This document shows, piece by piece, positions 9,580-18,051 of a DNA stretch of 64,000 bases; position 1 is the first letter of the stretch; every line of letters begins with the position of its first letter. The DNA comes from Pseudomonas sp. TTU2014-080ASC (lineage in GTDB: Bacteria > Pseudomonadota > Gammaproteobacteria > Pseudomonadales > Pseudomonadaceae): contig NZ_LKKK01000012.1 in the NCBI RefSeq assembly GCF_001446935.1, positions 186,001 through 250,000 on the forward strand, in the 5' to 3' direction. Made by a program: the position numbers and the translations under genes. The notes beneath the pieces were generated by a model. It searched no databases. It had not been told where the DNA came from and saw nothing but the letters and a program-made list of their open reading frames with translations.

Positions 9580-9709
9580 CCCGCCAGTCACCACTTCGCC
9601 AAATCAGCACATCTTGTCGCCCTGCTATCTGCAAGTTTGAGCCCCTGGGGCTAAAGTATTGGCACCTGCTTTTCTTCTCCCCGCCTGTTACCCGCAAGGA
9701 ATGCCTGCC

Positions 9710-10756
9710 ATGCCCGATCTATCCCAGCAATTCGCCAGCGACAACTACTCCGGTATCTGCCCGGAAGCCTGGGAGGCGATGGCCGAGGCGAATAAGGGGC
9801 ACCAGCGTGCTTATGGTGATGACGAGTGGACCAGCCGGGCGGCGGATCATTTCCGCCAGTTGTTCGAAACCGACTGCGAGGTGTTCTTTGCCTTTAACGG
9901 CACTGCGGCCAACTCACTGGCACTGGCGTCACTCGGCCAGAGCTACCATAGCGTGATTTGCTCTGAGACGGCTCACGTCGAGACTGACGAATGCGGCGCG
10001 CCGGAGTTCTTTTCCAACGGCTCCAAGCTGCTGCTGGCAAAGACCGAGAACGGCAAGCTCACGCCAGAAGCGATCCGCGAAATCGCACTCAAACGTCAGG
10101 ACATCCACTACCCCAAACCCCGCGTGGTCACCATCACCCAGGCCACCGAAGTCGGCACGGTGTACACGCCAGAAGAAGTACGGGCGATCAGCGATGTGTG
10201 CAAAGAGCTGGGCCTGCGCCTGCATATGGACGGTGCGCGCTTCTCCAATGCCTGCGCGTTTCTCGGTTGTACACCGGCTGAACTGACCTGGAAGGCCGGC
10301 GTAGATGTGCTGTGCTTTGGCGGCACCAAGAACGGTATGGCAGTGGGTGAGGCGATTCTGTTCTTCAATAAGGACTTGGCCGAAGACTTCGACTACCGCT
10401 GCAAGCAGGCCGGTCAGTTAGCCTCGAAGATGCGCTACCTGTCCGCGCCCTGGGTCGGCATTTTGCAGAACGATGCCTGGCTGCGTTACGCCAATCACGC
10501 TAACCGCTGCGCGCAACTGCTGGCCGAACTGGTTAGCGATGTGGAAGGCGTCAGCCTGATGTTCCCGGTGCAGGCCAACGGCGTGTTCCTGCAATTGTCT
10601 GAACCGGCACTGGAAATTCTGCGCAGCAAAGACTGGCGCTTTTACACCTTTATCGGGGCTGGTGGTGCGCGCTTTATGTGCTCGTGGGATACCGAAGAAG
10701 AGCGCGTCCGTCAGTTGGCAGCGGATATCCGCTTAGCCATGAACGCCGGACGCTAA
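9710..10756 (+). CDS. ltaE: Low-specificity L-threonine aldolase
   Basis: PLP enzyme that cleaves threonine or allo-threonine to glycine and acetaldehyde, feeding the glycine-serine route here. The 348-aa product has the aldolase core: TAANSLALASL, LHMDGARFSNA and VLCFGGTKNGMAVGEAI with the PLP lysine at K207. The ATG at 9710 has AAGGA nine bases upstream; an ATG at 9701 is too close to that site. A threonine aldolase lies next to glyA1 in the P. aeruginosa locus as well, so the PAAR trio is an insertion between them. Confidence 0.93.
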   Translation: MPDLSQQFASDNYSGICPEAWEAMAEANKGHQRAYGDDEWTSRAADHFRQLFETDCEVFFAFNGTAANSLALASLGQSYHSVICSETAHVETDECGAPEFFSNGSKLLLAKTENGKLTPEAIREIALKRQDIHYPKPRVVTITQATEVGTVYTPEEVRAISDVCKELGLRLHMDGARFSNACAFLGCTPAELTWKAGVDVLCFGGTKNGMAVGEAILFFNKDLAEDFDYRCKQAGQLASKMRYLSAPWVGILQNDAWLRYANHANRCAQLLAELVSDVEGVSLMFPVQANGVFLQLSEPALEILRSKDWRFYTFIGAGGARFMCSWDTEEERVRQLAADIRLAMNAGR

Positions 10757-10781
10757 CGGAGGCCGCTCGAAACAGCCTCCG
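10757..10781. terminator. Hairpin between convergent ltaE and the small ORF at the end of the etf run
   Basis: A 7-bp perfect stem (CGGAGGC / GCCTCCG) encloses an 11-base loop directly after the ltaE stop and before the convergent gene end at 10792. There is no long T run, so it may act in both directions but weakly. Confidence 0.5.
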
Positions 10782-10791
10782 CTTCTTCAGC

Positions 10792-11043
10792 TCAGACGCT
10801 GCGCGGCACCAACGCTGGCAGCAGCGTACGCGAAATCGCTTCGCGCACATTCGGCAGCAAAGTCGCGCTGCCGCCCAATAGCGCCTCCACCATCTTACGC
10901 AGCGCCTGCGCCCGCTCCGGGCTCAGGCCGCTGACGGCCAACTCACACGCCTGCTCGGCACTGACTCCCGAGGGAATCGCAAAGCCCAGCGCCACCAGAC
11001 GCTCGCGCAGGTCGTCCTGATCAATCAGGTCAGCATGCATCAT
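10792..11043 (-). CDS. Conserved small protein of unknown function, downstream of the ETF genes
   Basis: 83 aa, soluble, rich in Leu, Ala and Glu, with no cysteine cluster or membrane segment apart from one Cys. The start MMHADLIDQDDLRERLVALG at 11043 has AGGAGG eight bases upstream; a TTG two codons earlier is too close to that site. It is last in the dgcA-dgcB-etfA-etfB run, with 23 bases between it and etfB, so it is likely co-transcribed. I do not recognise the family. A helper role with the flavoproteins is only an association by position. Confidence 0.65.
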   Translation of the reverse strand: MMHADLIDQDDLRERLVALGFAIPSGVSAEQACELAVSGLSPERAQALRKMVEALLGGSATLLPNVREAISRTLLPALVPRSV

Positions 11044-11066
11044 GTTCAAACCCTCCTGCGGCTGCC

Positions 11067-11846
11067 TTAGCGCAGCACGCCCTCTTCCAGTAATAGTTTG
11101 AAGATCGCTTCAGCGCCATCAGCCGCCGATACACCTTTAAGCACCTGACCACCGCCACCGCTGGCCTTGGCCGTTGCCGCACGCATACGCTCAGCACCGG
11201 TTTTCGCCTTGATCACTTTAAGGCGCTTGGGGCGGGGCTTGGCTGGTTGCAGCTCACCCTGTTCAAACAGCGGATCAGCCACCACTTCCACGTCAACTGC
11301 GCTCAGCCGACCACGCCGAGCCGGGCCGTAGGCACTCTGCCGGGCGATGGGCGCGGCGTTATCCACACTGGCCACAAACGGTAAACGCACCTGCAGGCGA
11401 CGGCGCTGGCCACGGGGCAATGCCTGCAGCACCTGCGCGACGCCGTTATCAACCTTTTCCACCGCAGCCAGGCCCACCACCAGCGGCCAGCCCAGTTGTT
11501 CGGCCAGCAGGTACGGCAACATGCCGGAGCCTTCGCCGGTCTCCGCTTGCGTGCCGGTCAGCACCAATTGCGCCGGGCTGCGTGACAGATACTCGCTGAG
11601 CACCGGTACAGCGTCGCTGTGGGCGGGTTGTTCGAGCACGTTGATTTCATTCAGGCCCATGCCCAGATAGGCACGCAAGGCTTCGGCATGGGGATCACCG
11701 GCATGCAACACTTGCAGGCGACCGCCGACCAGATGCAGGCCCAGCTCCACCGCTCGAGCATCCTGCTCAGCGCGCCGCGCACGCCCTGAAGTCGGGTGCG
11801 CCCCAACGGACACCAGAGTCACCACATTCAATGCATCAGGCTGCAT
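11067..11846 (-). CDS. Electron transfer flavoprotein beta subunit, betaine-pathway paralogue
   Basis: The 259-aa protein has the ETF-beta layout: VTLVSVGAHPTSGRARRAEQ at the N-terminus, LVLTGTQAETGEGSGMLPYL at the centre, and a lysine-rich segment (KPRPKRLKVIKAKT) towards the C-terminus. It should pair with the alpha subunit encoded just upstream and accept electrons from dimethylglycine dehydrogenase. The ATG at 11846, with GGGAGG eight bases upstream, overlaps etfA by 11 bases; a GTG at 11855 is possible. It is divergent from housekeeping EtfB, as expected for a dedicated pathway ETF. Confidence 0.85.
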   Translation of the reverse strand: MQPDALNVVTLVSVGAHPTSGRARRAEQDARAVELGLHLVGGRLQVLHAGDPHAEALRAYLGMGLNEINVLEQPAHSDAVPVLSEYLSRSPAQLVLTGTQAETGEGSGMLPYLLAEQLGWPLVVGLAAVEKVDNGVAQVLQALPRGQRRRLQVRLPFVASVDNAAPIARQSAYGPARRGRLSAVDVEVVADPLFEQGELQPAKPRPKRLKVIKAKTGAERMRAATAKASGGGGQVLKGVSAADGAEAIFKLLLEEGVLR

Positions 11847-13059
11847 CACGGGCACCTCCCTGACGATGGGCGGCCACTCGTTCGATCAGCGCCCGCAGAA
11901 TCTCTGCGCTGTCGCCAATCACCGAGAGGTCGGCCCGTTTGATCATGTCACAACCGGGGTCCTGGTTAATCGCTACCACTTTGTCGCAGGCACCGATGCC
12001 TTGCAGGTGCTGGATCGCACCGGAAATCCCCACCGCCACGTACACCCGCGCGGTGACCCAGGTGCCGGTCGCACCGACCTGACGGTTACGCGGCATAAAG
12101 CCGTCGTCCACCGCCACCCGCGAGGCGCCTTCGGTAGCGCCGAGGGCTTCGGCGGCCTGATGGAACAGCGCCCAGTCCTTCACGCCGTTGCCGCCGGAGA
12201 GAATAAACTCCGCTTCGGCCATGGGAATTTGCGCCGGGTCGACCGCTACCGCGCCCATGTCTTGAATCCGTGGCAATTGCGCGGTGACCGACAACTCCAG
12301 TTCCAATGCACGAACTTCATGGCGCGTCTCACTGACCGGCTCAGCACACTCAGCCGAGGCCAGAAGCATGCGTGGAACGGGTTGATGCACATCCTCACGA
12401 CCGGCACCGGCACGACCGCTGCTAATACCTTCCGCAACTTGCCAAACCCGTGTGGCCGGGCGCTCGCCGAGCTTGGCCGCCACGCGACGGCCCAGTTCAG
12501 CACCGCCACTGCGGCTGTCCGGGAACAGCCAGTGACGCGGTGTCAACTGCCCTTCCAGCTCACACAGGGCCAACACTCTGGCTTCCGGGCTGTAACCGGC
12601 AAAGGCGTTGTCTTGCAGATGCAGCAGGCGGTCGACGCCGTTCACATCCAGCGCGCTCTCTTTATGCTCGCCAAAGATCACCGCCAATACCGCACCGTCG
12701 CTGCCCGCCAGTTTGCGCGCCAGACCAAGCAGGTCTTTATCGTGACTGCTGAGGCGGCCGCCCTGCATGTCCGGCACCACGGCGATATAAAACGCTGGTT
12801 GCGCCACCACATGCAGCGGCAGTTGCACTTGGGTTTCGCCACTGTCGCGTACGCGCTGGCTGCCTTGCTGCGTGCCGCTGCGGTCGATCCGTTTGATCCC
12901 ATTGGGGCCGATAAAGCCCACAGCATGAGGGTTCTTGCGGATTACGCCATTTGGCCCCATCCAACTGATCACGTTACTTTGCAGGCTGGCGTGCAGTGGA
13001 TGCAGGCGGTTGCGGGCAATCCACTCGGCCCGCGGGTCTCGTCGAATAATCCGGCTCAT
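11836..13059 (-). CDS. Electron transfer flavoprotein alpha subunit, betaine-pathway paralogue
   Basis: 407 aa, longer than ordinary EtfA (about 310 aa) because of an N-terminal extension (MSRIIRRDPRAEWIARNRLH, then NPHAVGFIGPNGIKRID). The C-terminal third holds the FAD-binding ETF-alpha signature: VYVAVGISGAIQHLQGI followed by VVAINQDPGCDMIKRADLSV. It shares 4 bases with the end of dgcB and 11 with etfB. It most likely moves electrons from DgcA through DgcB towards quinone. Assignment to this ETF subclass rests on context plus the FAD motif. Confidence 0.88.
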   Translation of the reverse strand: MSRIIRRDPRAEWIARNRLHPLHASLQSNVISWMGPNGVIRKNPHAVGFIGPNGIKRIDRSGTQQGSQRVRDSGETQVQLPLHVVAQPAFYIAVVPDMQGGRLSSHDKDLLGLARKLAGSDGAVLAVIFGEHKESALDVNGVDRLLHLQDNAFAGYSPEARVLALCELEGQLTPRHWLFPDSRSGGAELGRRVAAKLGERPATRVWQVAEGISSGRAGAGREDVHQPVPRMLLASAECAEPVSETRHEVRALELELSVTAQLPRIQDMGAVAVDPAQIPMAEAEFILSGGNGVKDWALFHQAAEALGATEGASRVAVDDGFMPRNRQVGATGTWVTARVYVAVGISGAIQHLQGIGACDKVVAINQDPGCDMIKRADLSVIGDSAEILRALIERVAAHRQGGARDAA

Positions 13060-15008
13060 GCCATCACCTCGGCGACTGCTGTTTTCTTCGCGGGGGCGGC
13101 GTCTTGTTCGATCAACGAATCAGCCACCAGCTCAGCGATGTCCTTCACTTCCGGACGCGGGCCGACCACACCTTCAAGCATCGCCGTGCACTGCGGGCAA
13201 CCCACGGCCACCAACTCGGCGGCGGTCTCTTTGATATCCACCATGCGCATGTCGGGAATCCGCTGCTTGCCGGGAATATCGGTGATCGGCGCACCGCCAC
13301 CACCACCGCAGCAACGGGAGCGGAAGCCGGAGCGTTCCATCTCTTTCACTTCAATGCCCAGGGCCTTGAGCACCTGACGCGGCGCTTCGTACTCGCCGTT
13401 ATAGCGGCCCAGATAACACGGATCGTGGTAGGTAACAGTGCCGCCTTTATGCTGACCGAGGCTGACTTTATTGCTGGCGATCAGCTCTTGCAGATAAGTG
13501 CTGTGGTGCAGGACCTGATAGTTGCCGCCCAGCTCGCCGTACTCATTTTTCAGCACATGGAAGCTGTGCGGATCACAGGTGACGATGCGCTTGAAGCGGT
13601 ACTTATTCAGCGTGGCAATGTTGCGTTTGGCCAAGCTCTGGAAGGTGGCTTCATCACCCAAACGACGGGCGACGTCACCGCTGTCGCGCTCTTCCAGACC
13701 GAGCACGGCAAAGTCCACGTTGGCGGCTTTCAGCACTTTGACGAAGGCGCGCAGGGTGCGCTGGTTGCGCATATCAAAGGCACCGTCACCCACCCAGAAC
13801 AGCACGTCGACCTGCTGTTTATCGCTCATCAGCGACAGGTTCAAATCCGCCGCCCAGTTCAGGCGACCGCCGGGGGCAAAGCCGCCGGGGTTGTCGGTGG
13901 CGATCAGGTTATCCAGCACCTCGGCACCTTTGTTCGGCGTCGCGCCTTTTTCCAGGGTGAGATGACGGCGCATATCGACGATGGCGTCGACGTGCTCGAT
14001 CATCATCGGGCACTCTTCCACGCAGGCACGGCAGGTGGTGCAGGACCACAGGGTTTCCGCATCCACCAGCGCCTTGCCGTTGAGGTCGACAATCGGTTGG
14101 TGCGGGCCACCGCTGTGCTCACCAATCGGTTTACCCGGATAGGGCGAGCCGGCAAAGTTGGCATCGCTGCCACCGGCCAGGCCAATCACCATGTCCTGAA
14201 TCAGCTTTTTCGGGTTCAGCGGCTGGCCTGCGGCAAAGGCCGGGCACATGGCCTCGCACTTACCGCACTGCACGCAGGCGTCGAAACCGAGCAGTTGGTT
14301 CCAGGTGAAATCAGTCGGTTTCTCCACGCCCAGCGGCGCGCTGCTGTCATCCAGATTCAGGGCTTTAAGGCCGGTTGAACGGCCACCTCCAAAGCGCTCG
14401 GCGCGGCGATGCCAGGCCAGATGCAGAGCACCGGCGAAGGCGTGCTTCATCGGCCCGCCCCAGGTCATGCCGAAGAACAACTCCGACACGCCCCAGGCCA
14501 CGCCCACAGTCAGCAGCAGCGCCAGCAGCCAACCGCCAAAACCTTCCGGGAGAATCCCGGCTACCGGCAAGGTGGCGATAAAAAAGCTACCCGCGAACAT
14601 CAGCAGGCTTTTCGGCAAGCGCATCCACGGGCCTTTGGACAGGCGTGACGGCGGGTTCTTGCGGCGTTTGGCCACAAACAGAGCACCGACAAACATCAGC
14701 ACAGTGGCGGCCAATAACGCGAAACCGAGAATCTTGCTGTGCAGGCCGAAGCCATGCACCACAATCGCCAGTACAGCCGCGAGGACAAAGCCGCCCGCCG
14801 TGGCCACGTGGGTCTTGGACATGTATTTGTCGCGCTCGACCACATGGTGCAAATCCACCAGATAGCGACGCGGTATGGCCAGCAATCCACCGAGCCAATC
14901 AACCTTGGCCGGGCGGCCTCTGCGCCACATTAAAAAGCGTTTAACAGCGCCCAACACCGCCAACGCCAGCGCGGCGAACAGCAGAATAGGCAGGATGGTG
15001 TTTAACAT
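13056..15008 (-). CDS. dgcB: Dimethylglycine demethylation protein DgcB (membrane iron-sulfur protein)
   Basis: 650 aa. Four or so hydrophobic segments in the first 180 residues would anchor it in the inner membrane. Two [4Fe-4S] motifs follow, CVQCGKCEAMCP at 245-256 and CTTCRACVEECP at 323-334. Two heterodisulfide-reductase-type cysteine regions come next, CYLG near 531 with CCGGGGGAP near 566, and CPQC at 604-607. This is the layout of GlpC/HdrD-like electron carriers, and with DgcA it is required for dimethylglycine growth in P. aeruginosa. A 149-bp gap with a palindromic repeat separates it from dgcA. Confidence 0.93.
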   Translation of the reverse strand: MLNTILPILLFAALALAVLGAVKRFLMWRRGRPAKVDWLGGLLAIPRRYLVDLHHVVERDKYMSKTHVATAGGFVLAAVLAIVVHGFGLHSKILGFALLAATVLMFVGALFVAKRRKNPPSRLSKGPWMRLPKSLLMFAGSFFIATLPVAGILPEGFGGWLLALLLTVGVAWGVSELFFGMTWGGPMKHAFAGALHLAWHRRAERFGGGRSTGLKALNLDDSSAPLGVEKPTDFTWNQLLGFDACVQCGKCEAMCPAFAAGQPLNPKKLIQDMVIGLAGGSDANFAGSPYPGKPIGEHSGGPHQPIVDLNGKALVDAETLWSCTTCRACVEECPMMIEHVDAIVDMRRHLTLEKGATPNKGAEVLDNLIATDNPGGFAPGGRLNWAADLNLSLMSDKQQVDVLFWVGDGAFDMRNQRTLRAFVKVLKAANVDFAVLGLEERDSGDVARRLGDEATFQSLAKRNIATLNKYRFKRIVTCDPHSFHVLKNEYGELGGNYQVLHHSTYLQELIASNKVSLGQHKGGTVTYHDPCYLGRYNGEYEAPRQVLKALGIEVKEMERSGFRSRCCGGGGGAPITDIPGKQRIPDMRMVDIKETAAELVAVGCPQCTAMLEGVVGPRPEVKDIAELVADSLIEQDAAPAKKTAVAEVMA

Positions 15009-15066
15009 GAGCGCACCCTTTCGATAACCCGAATCGCATCGATCCGTTGCACGACAACTTCAGTCA

Positions 15067-15148
15067 CGTAGGGTGGATGGCCGAAGCCATCCACCAGCAA
15101 GCAACACACTTCCCATTGGTGGATGAGAAAAGCGTCATCCACCCTACG
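15067..15148. repeat. Palindromic intergenic repeat, copy A
   Basis: 82 bp bounded by CGTAGGGTGGATG and CATCCACCCTACG, a 13-bp perfect terminal inverted repeat, with internal CCATCCACCA and TTGGTGGATGA that can also pair. It fills most of the dgcA-dgcB gap and is about 80% identical to copy B at 17863. No gene inside. It fits a non-autonomous miniature element or REP-like unit. Confidence 0.85.
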
Positions 15149-15157
15149 AAAGCCCGA

Positions 15158-17218
15158 TCAGAAGTCCTTGCACAGGCGCAGAGCGTCGTAGATCGCGGCG
15201 TGGGTGTTGCGCTGCGCCACGCAGTCGCCGATGCGGAACAGCAGATAGCCGTCACCCGCTTCGCTCAGGCACGGTTGCGGTTTGATTGCAAACAGCGCGT
15301 CCACGTCGATCTGGCCTTTGTTACGCGAGCCCTGTTTGAGCGCGTAGTACAGGCTCTCGTCAGGACGCACACCGTTTTCCACCACAACCTGATCCACCAC
15401 CCGCTCCTCACGGGCACCGGTGTATTCGTTCTCCAGCACCGCGACCACCTTGTCGCCTTCGCGGTAGACCTTCTCCAGCATCATGTCGCCAGTCATGATC
15501 ACTTCTTTCGGATACAGGCTGCGGTAGTAGGTCGGGAAGCTGGTGCCACCAACCGCCACACCGGGTTTGATGTCGTCGGTGACGATCTCAACTTTCGAGC
15601 CTTTCTCAGCCATAAAGTCGGCCACCGACATGCCGGTGAACTCGCAAATGGTGTCGTAGACCAGCACGTTGTCACCCGGTGCAACCTTGCCGTCGAGCAC
15701 ATCCCAACTGCTGACCACCAGCCCTTCGGCCGCGCCCCAGTGTTCGTTCTGTTCGATAAAGGCATGGCCGCCATTGGCCAAGACGACGATGTCCGGTTGC
15801 AGCGCGAGAATGCTTTCGGCATCAGCGGCGGTATTCAGGCGCAAGTCGATATTCAGGCGAGCCAGCTCCAGCTGATACCAGCGGGTGATACCAGCCATCT
15901 GGTCCCGTTGCGGTGCCTTGGCGGCCAGCGTGATCTGCCCGCCGAGGCTGTCTTTTTTCTCCAGCAGAATCACCTCGTGACCGCGTTCTGCCGCGACACG
16001 GGCAGCCTCCATACCGCCGGGGCCACCACCAACCACCACCACGCGGCGCTTCGGCCCGCTGGACTTTTCGATGATGTGCGGCAGGCCCATGTATTCACGG
16101 CTGGTGGCAGCGTTCTGGATGCACAGCACGTCCAGGCCCTGGTACTGACGGTCGATGCAGTAGTTGGCGCCTACGCACTGTTTGATCTGATCAACCTGGC
16201 CCATTTTGATCTTAGCGATCAGGTGCGGATCGGCGATATGGGCGCGAGTCATGCCGACCATGTCCACATAGCCGCCTTCGAGAATGCGCGTGGCTTGGTT
16301 CGGGTCTTTGATGTTCTGCGCGTGCAGCACCGGCACCTTGACCACTTCTTTGATGCCCGCTGCCAGATGCAGGAACGGCTCCGGCGGGAAGCTCATGTTG
16401 GGGATCACGTTGGCCAGGGTGTTGTGGGTATCGCAGCCCGAACCTACAACGCCGATAAAGTCGATCATGCCGGTGGCGTCGTAATAGGCGGCAATTTGCT
16501 TCATGTCGTCATGGGACAGGCCGTCCGGGTGGAACTCGTCACCACAGATACGCATGCCCACGCAGAAATCATCGCCCACCTCAGCGCGTACCGCCTTGAG
16601 CACTTCGAGGCCGAATTTCATTCGCCCTTCAAAGCTGCCACCCCATTCGTCGGTGCGTTTGTTCACACGCGGCGACCAGAACTGGTCAATCATGTGTTGG
16701 TGTACAGCGGACAGTTCCACACCATCCAGCCCGCCCTCTTTAGCGCGGCGTGCGGCCTGTGCGTAGTTGCCAATGATCCGCCAGATTTCTTCCACCTCGA
16801 TGGTTTTGCAGGTGGCGCGGTGTACCGGTTCACGGATACCGGACGGCGACATCAGGGTCGGCCAGTGATAACCATCCCAGCGGGAGCGGCGGCCCATATG
16901 GGTAATCTGAATCATGATCTTGGCGCCGTGCTTGTGCATGGCGTCAGCCAGATTCTGGAAGTGCGGGATGATGCGGTCGGTGGACAGATTCACCGAGCTC
17001 CACCACTGCTGCGGACTGTCGATAGCCACCACAGAGGAGCCGCCGCAAATCGCCAGGCCGATACCGCCCTTGGCCTTCTCTTCGTAGTACTTCACGTAAC
17101 GATCAGTGGTCATGCCGCCGTCGGTGGCATACACCTCGGCGTGCGCTGTACTGAGCACGCGGTTGCGGATGGTCAGTTTGCCGATCTGGATCGGCTGGAA
17201 CATAGCCTCAAAAGCCAT
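15158..17218 (-). CDS. dgcA: Dimethylglycine demethylation protein DgcA (flavin oxidoreductase)
   Basis: 686 aa. The N-terminal half is an old-yellow-enzyme TIM barrel (MFQPIQIGKLTIRNRVLSTA; GVELSAVHQHMIDQFWSPRV; RMKFGLEVLKAVRAEVGDDF). An iron-sulfur cysteine region near 325-350 (QCVGANYCIDR and VLCIQNAATSRE) follows. The C-terminal part is a pyridine-nucleotide/FAD-type Rossmann domain (VVVVGGGPGGMEAARVAAER). This is the trimethylamine/dimethylglycine dehydrogenase build. It converts dimethylglycine to sarcosine, passing electrons to the nearby ETF/DgcB. The DUF5943 gene lies 60 bases upstream on the same strand. Confidence 0.95.
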   Translation of the reverse strand: MAFEAMFQPIQIGKLTIRNRVLSTAHAEVYATDGGMTTDRYVKYYEEKAKGGIGLAICGGSSVVAIDSPQQWWSSVNLSTDRIIPHFQNLADAMHKHGAKIMIQITHMGRRSRWDGYHWPTLMSPSGIREPVHRATCKTIEVEEIWRIIGNYAQAARRAKEGGLDGVELSAVHQHMIDQFWSPRVNKRTDEWGGSFEGRMKFGLEVLKAVRAEVGDDFCVGMRICGDEFHPDGLSHDDMKQIAAYYDATGMIDFIGVVGSGCDTHNTLANVIPNMSFPPEPFLHLAAGIKEVVKVPVLHAQNIKDPNQATRILEGGYVDMVGMTRAHIADPHLIAKIKMGQVDQIKQCVGANYCIDRQYQGLDVLCIQNAATSREYMGLPHIIEKSSGPKRRVVVVGGGPGGMEAARVAAERGHEVILLEKKDSLGGQITLAAKAPQRDQMAGITRWYQLELARLNIDLRLNTAADAESILALQPDIVVLANGGHAFIEQNEHWGAAEGLVVSSWDVLDGKVAPGDNVLVYDTICEFTGMSVADFMAEKGSKVEIVTDDIKPGVAVGGTSFPTYYRSLYPKEVIMTGDMMLEKVYREGDKVVAVLENEYTGAREERVVDQVVVENGVRPDESLYYALKQGSRNKGQIDVDALFAIKPQPCLSEAGDGYLLFRIGDCVAQRNTHAAIYDALRLCKDF

Positions 17219-17231
17219 TAGGGCACCCTCT

Positions 17232-17258
17232 GAAAACGACTGCGCTCGCTGTGTTTTC
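17232..17258 (-). other. Intercistronic hairpin between the DUF5943 gene and dgcA
   Basis: GAAAAC and GTTTTC arms enclose a GC-rich loop with partly complementary sequence in the 60-base gap. It could be an mRNA processing or stabilising hairpin. Weak evidence. Confidence 0.3.
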
Positions 17259-17278
17259 GATCACGGATAAATTTATTT

Positions 17279-17809
17279 TTAGAGTGGTTTGACGATGAAC
17301 AGACCGTCGTCGTGGCCTTCTTCGGAACCGCCGTAAACCTGCTCGGCCACGGTGCGCACAGCGCTGCCCTGAGCCTGGAGAATCTGGTCCATGGCCCCGG
17401 CAAACCAGCCAGTGAACATGTAATCGACCTTGCGCCCGCACTTGCCGTACACGTAGACAAACGCCGAGTGCTTCAGGCGCACGCTGGCGGTGCCTTTTTC
17501 CAGGTCGATGTCTTCAATCTGGAACAGCCCCCAACCGCGTTGCGACAGGCGCTTCATGTAGTGCTCGAACACCGCCACACCAGAGATGCCATGGCATTCG
17601 GCTTCTTTCTCGCACCAGTGCCAGGCGGATTTGTAGCCGGCTTTGTAGAGAATCTCGGCGTAAGCTTCAGCGCCCAGCACCTCTTCGATGCCCATGTGGT
17701 TGTTGACGAAAAAGTGCCGTGGCACGTACAGCATCGGCAGGGCATCAGTGGTCCAGACGCCGGTTTCGCTATCCACCTCAATCGGCAGTTCAGGGGCGTG
17801 TTTGGCCAT
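17279..17809 (-). CDS. DUF5943-type (V4R-like) protein of the dimethylglycine operon
   Basis: 176 aa, soluble, no signal peptide (MAKHAPELPIEVDSETGVWT). The segment AEILYKAGYKSAWHWCEKEA, and the C-terminal VYGKCGRKVDYMFTGWFAGA with conserved cysteines, resemble 4-vinyl-reductase-like ligand-binding domains. The same position is held in P. aeruginosa by PA5397, between the dipeptidase and dgcA. Function is not known to me; the constant linkage suggests an accessory role in dimethylglycine breakdown. Confidence 0.8.
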   Translation of the reverse strand: MAKHAPELPIEVDSETGVWTTDALPMLYVPRHFFVNNHMGIEEVLGAEAYAEILYKAGYKSAWHWCEKEAECHGISGVAVFEHYMKRLSQRGWGLFQIEDIDLEKGTASVRLKHSAFVYVYGKCGRKVDYMFTGWFAGAMDQILQAQGSAVRTVAEQVYGGSEEGHDDGLFIVKPL

Positions 17810-17862
17810 GTGTACAGACTCCAGAATTCAAATCAGTCGATATTCGTTGCGCCGCTGCTTTG

Positions 17863-17945
17863 CGTAGGGTGGATGGTCGAAGCCATCCACCAGCAGACAC
17901 CGCGTTGTTTCATTGGTGGATGAATAAAGCGTCATTCACCCTACG
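17863..17945. repeat. Palindromic intergenic repeat, copy B
   Basis: 83 bp with the same ends as copy A (CGTAGGGTGGATG and CATTCACCCTACG, one mismatch) and the same internal inverted segments. It lies just upstream of the DUF5943 start. Copies A and B, 2.7 kb apart, flank dgcA and the DUF5943 gene in the same orientation. Confidence 0.85.
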
Positions 17946-17968
17946 TTCTTCATTCCTGCGCTAATTAC

Positions 17969-18051
17969 GTGAATGCCCTTGGGCCGTAGCGAGCCTGTCG
18001 CGAGGACGCGACGCAGCTATCGGTGTGCGCAGTAGGCCCAAAGGTATTCAC
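17969..18051. repeat. 83-bp inverted repeat abutting the dipeptidase stop
   Basis: Arms of 17 bp (GTGAATGCCCTTGGGCC at 17969-17985 and GGCCCAAAGGTATTCAC at 18035-18051) match at 15 of 17 positions. They enclose a 49-base GC-rich middle that contains GTCGCGAGGACGCGAC, a further small dyad. It sits immediately after the dipeptidase stop on the minus strand, so it may end that transcript or be a mobile palindromic unit. Confidence 0.65.

Noticed and set aside
9580-9709. Possible third immunity gene before ltaE
   Set aside because: No frame with a signal peptide or similarity to the two paralogues; only the ltaE leader is present.
15047-17221. 724-codon open frame opposite dgcA
   Set aside because: Antisense of dgcA, caused by high-GC codon bias; His/Val/Ala-rich translation without domains.
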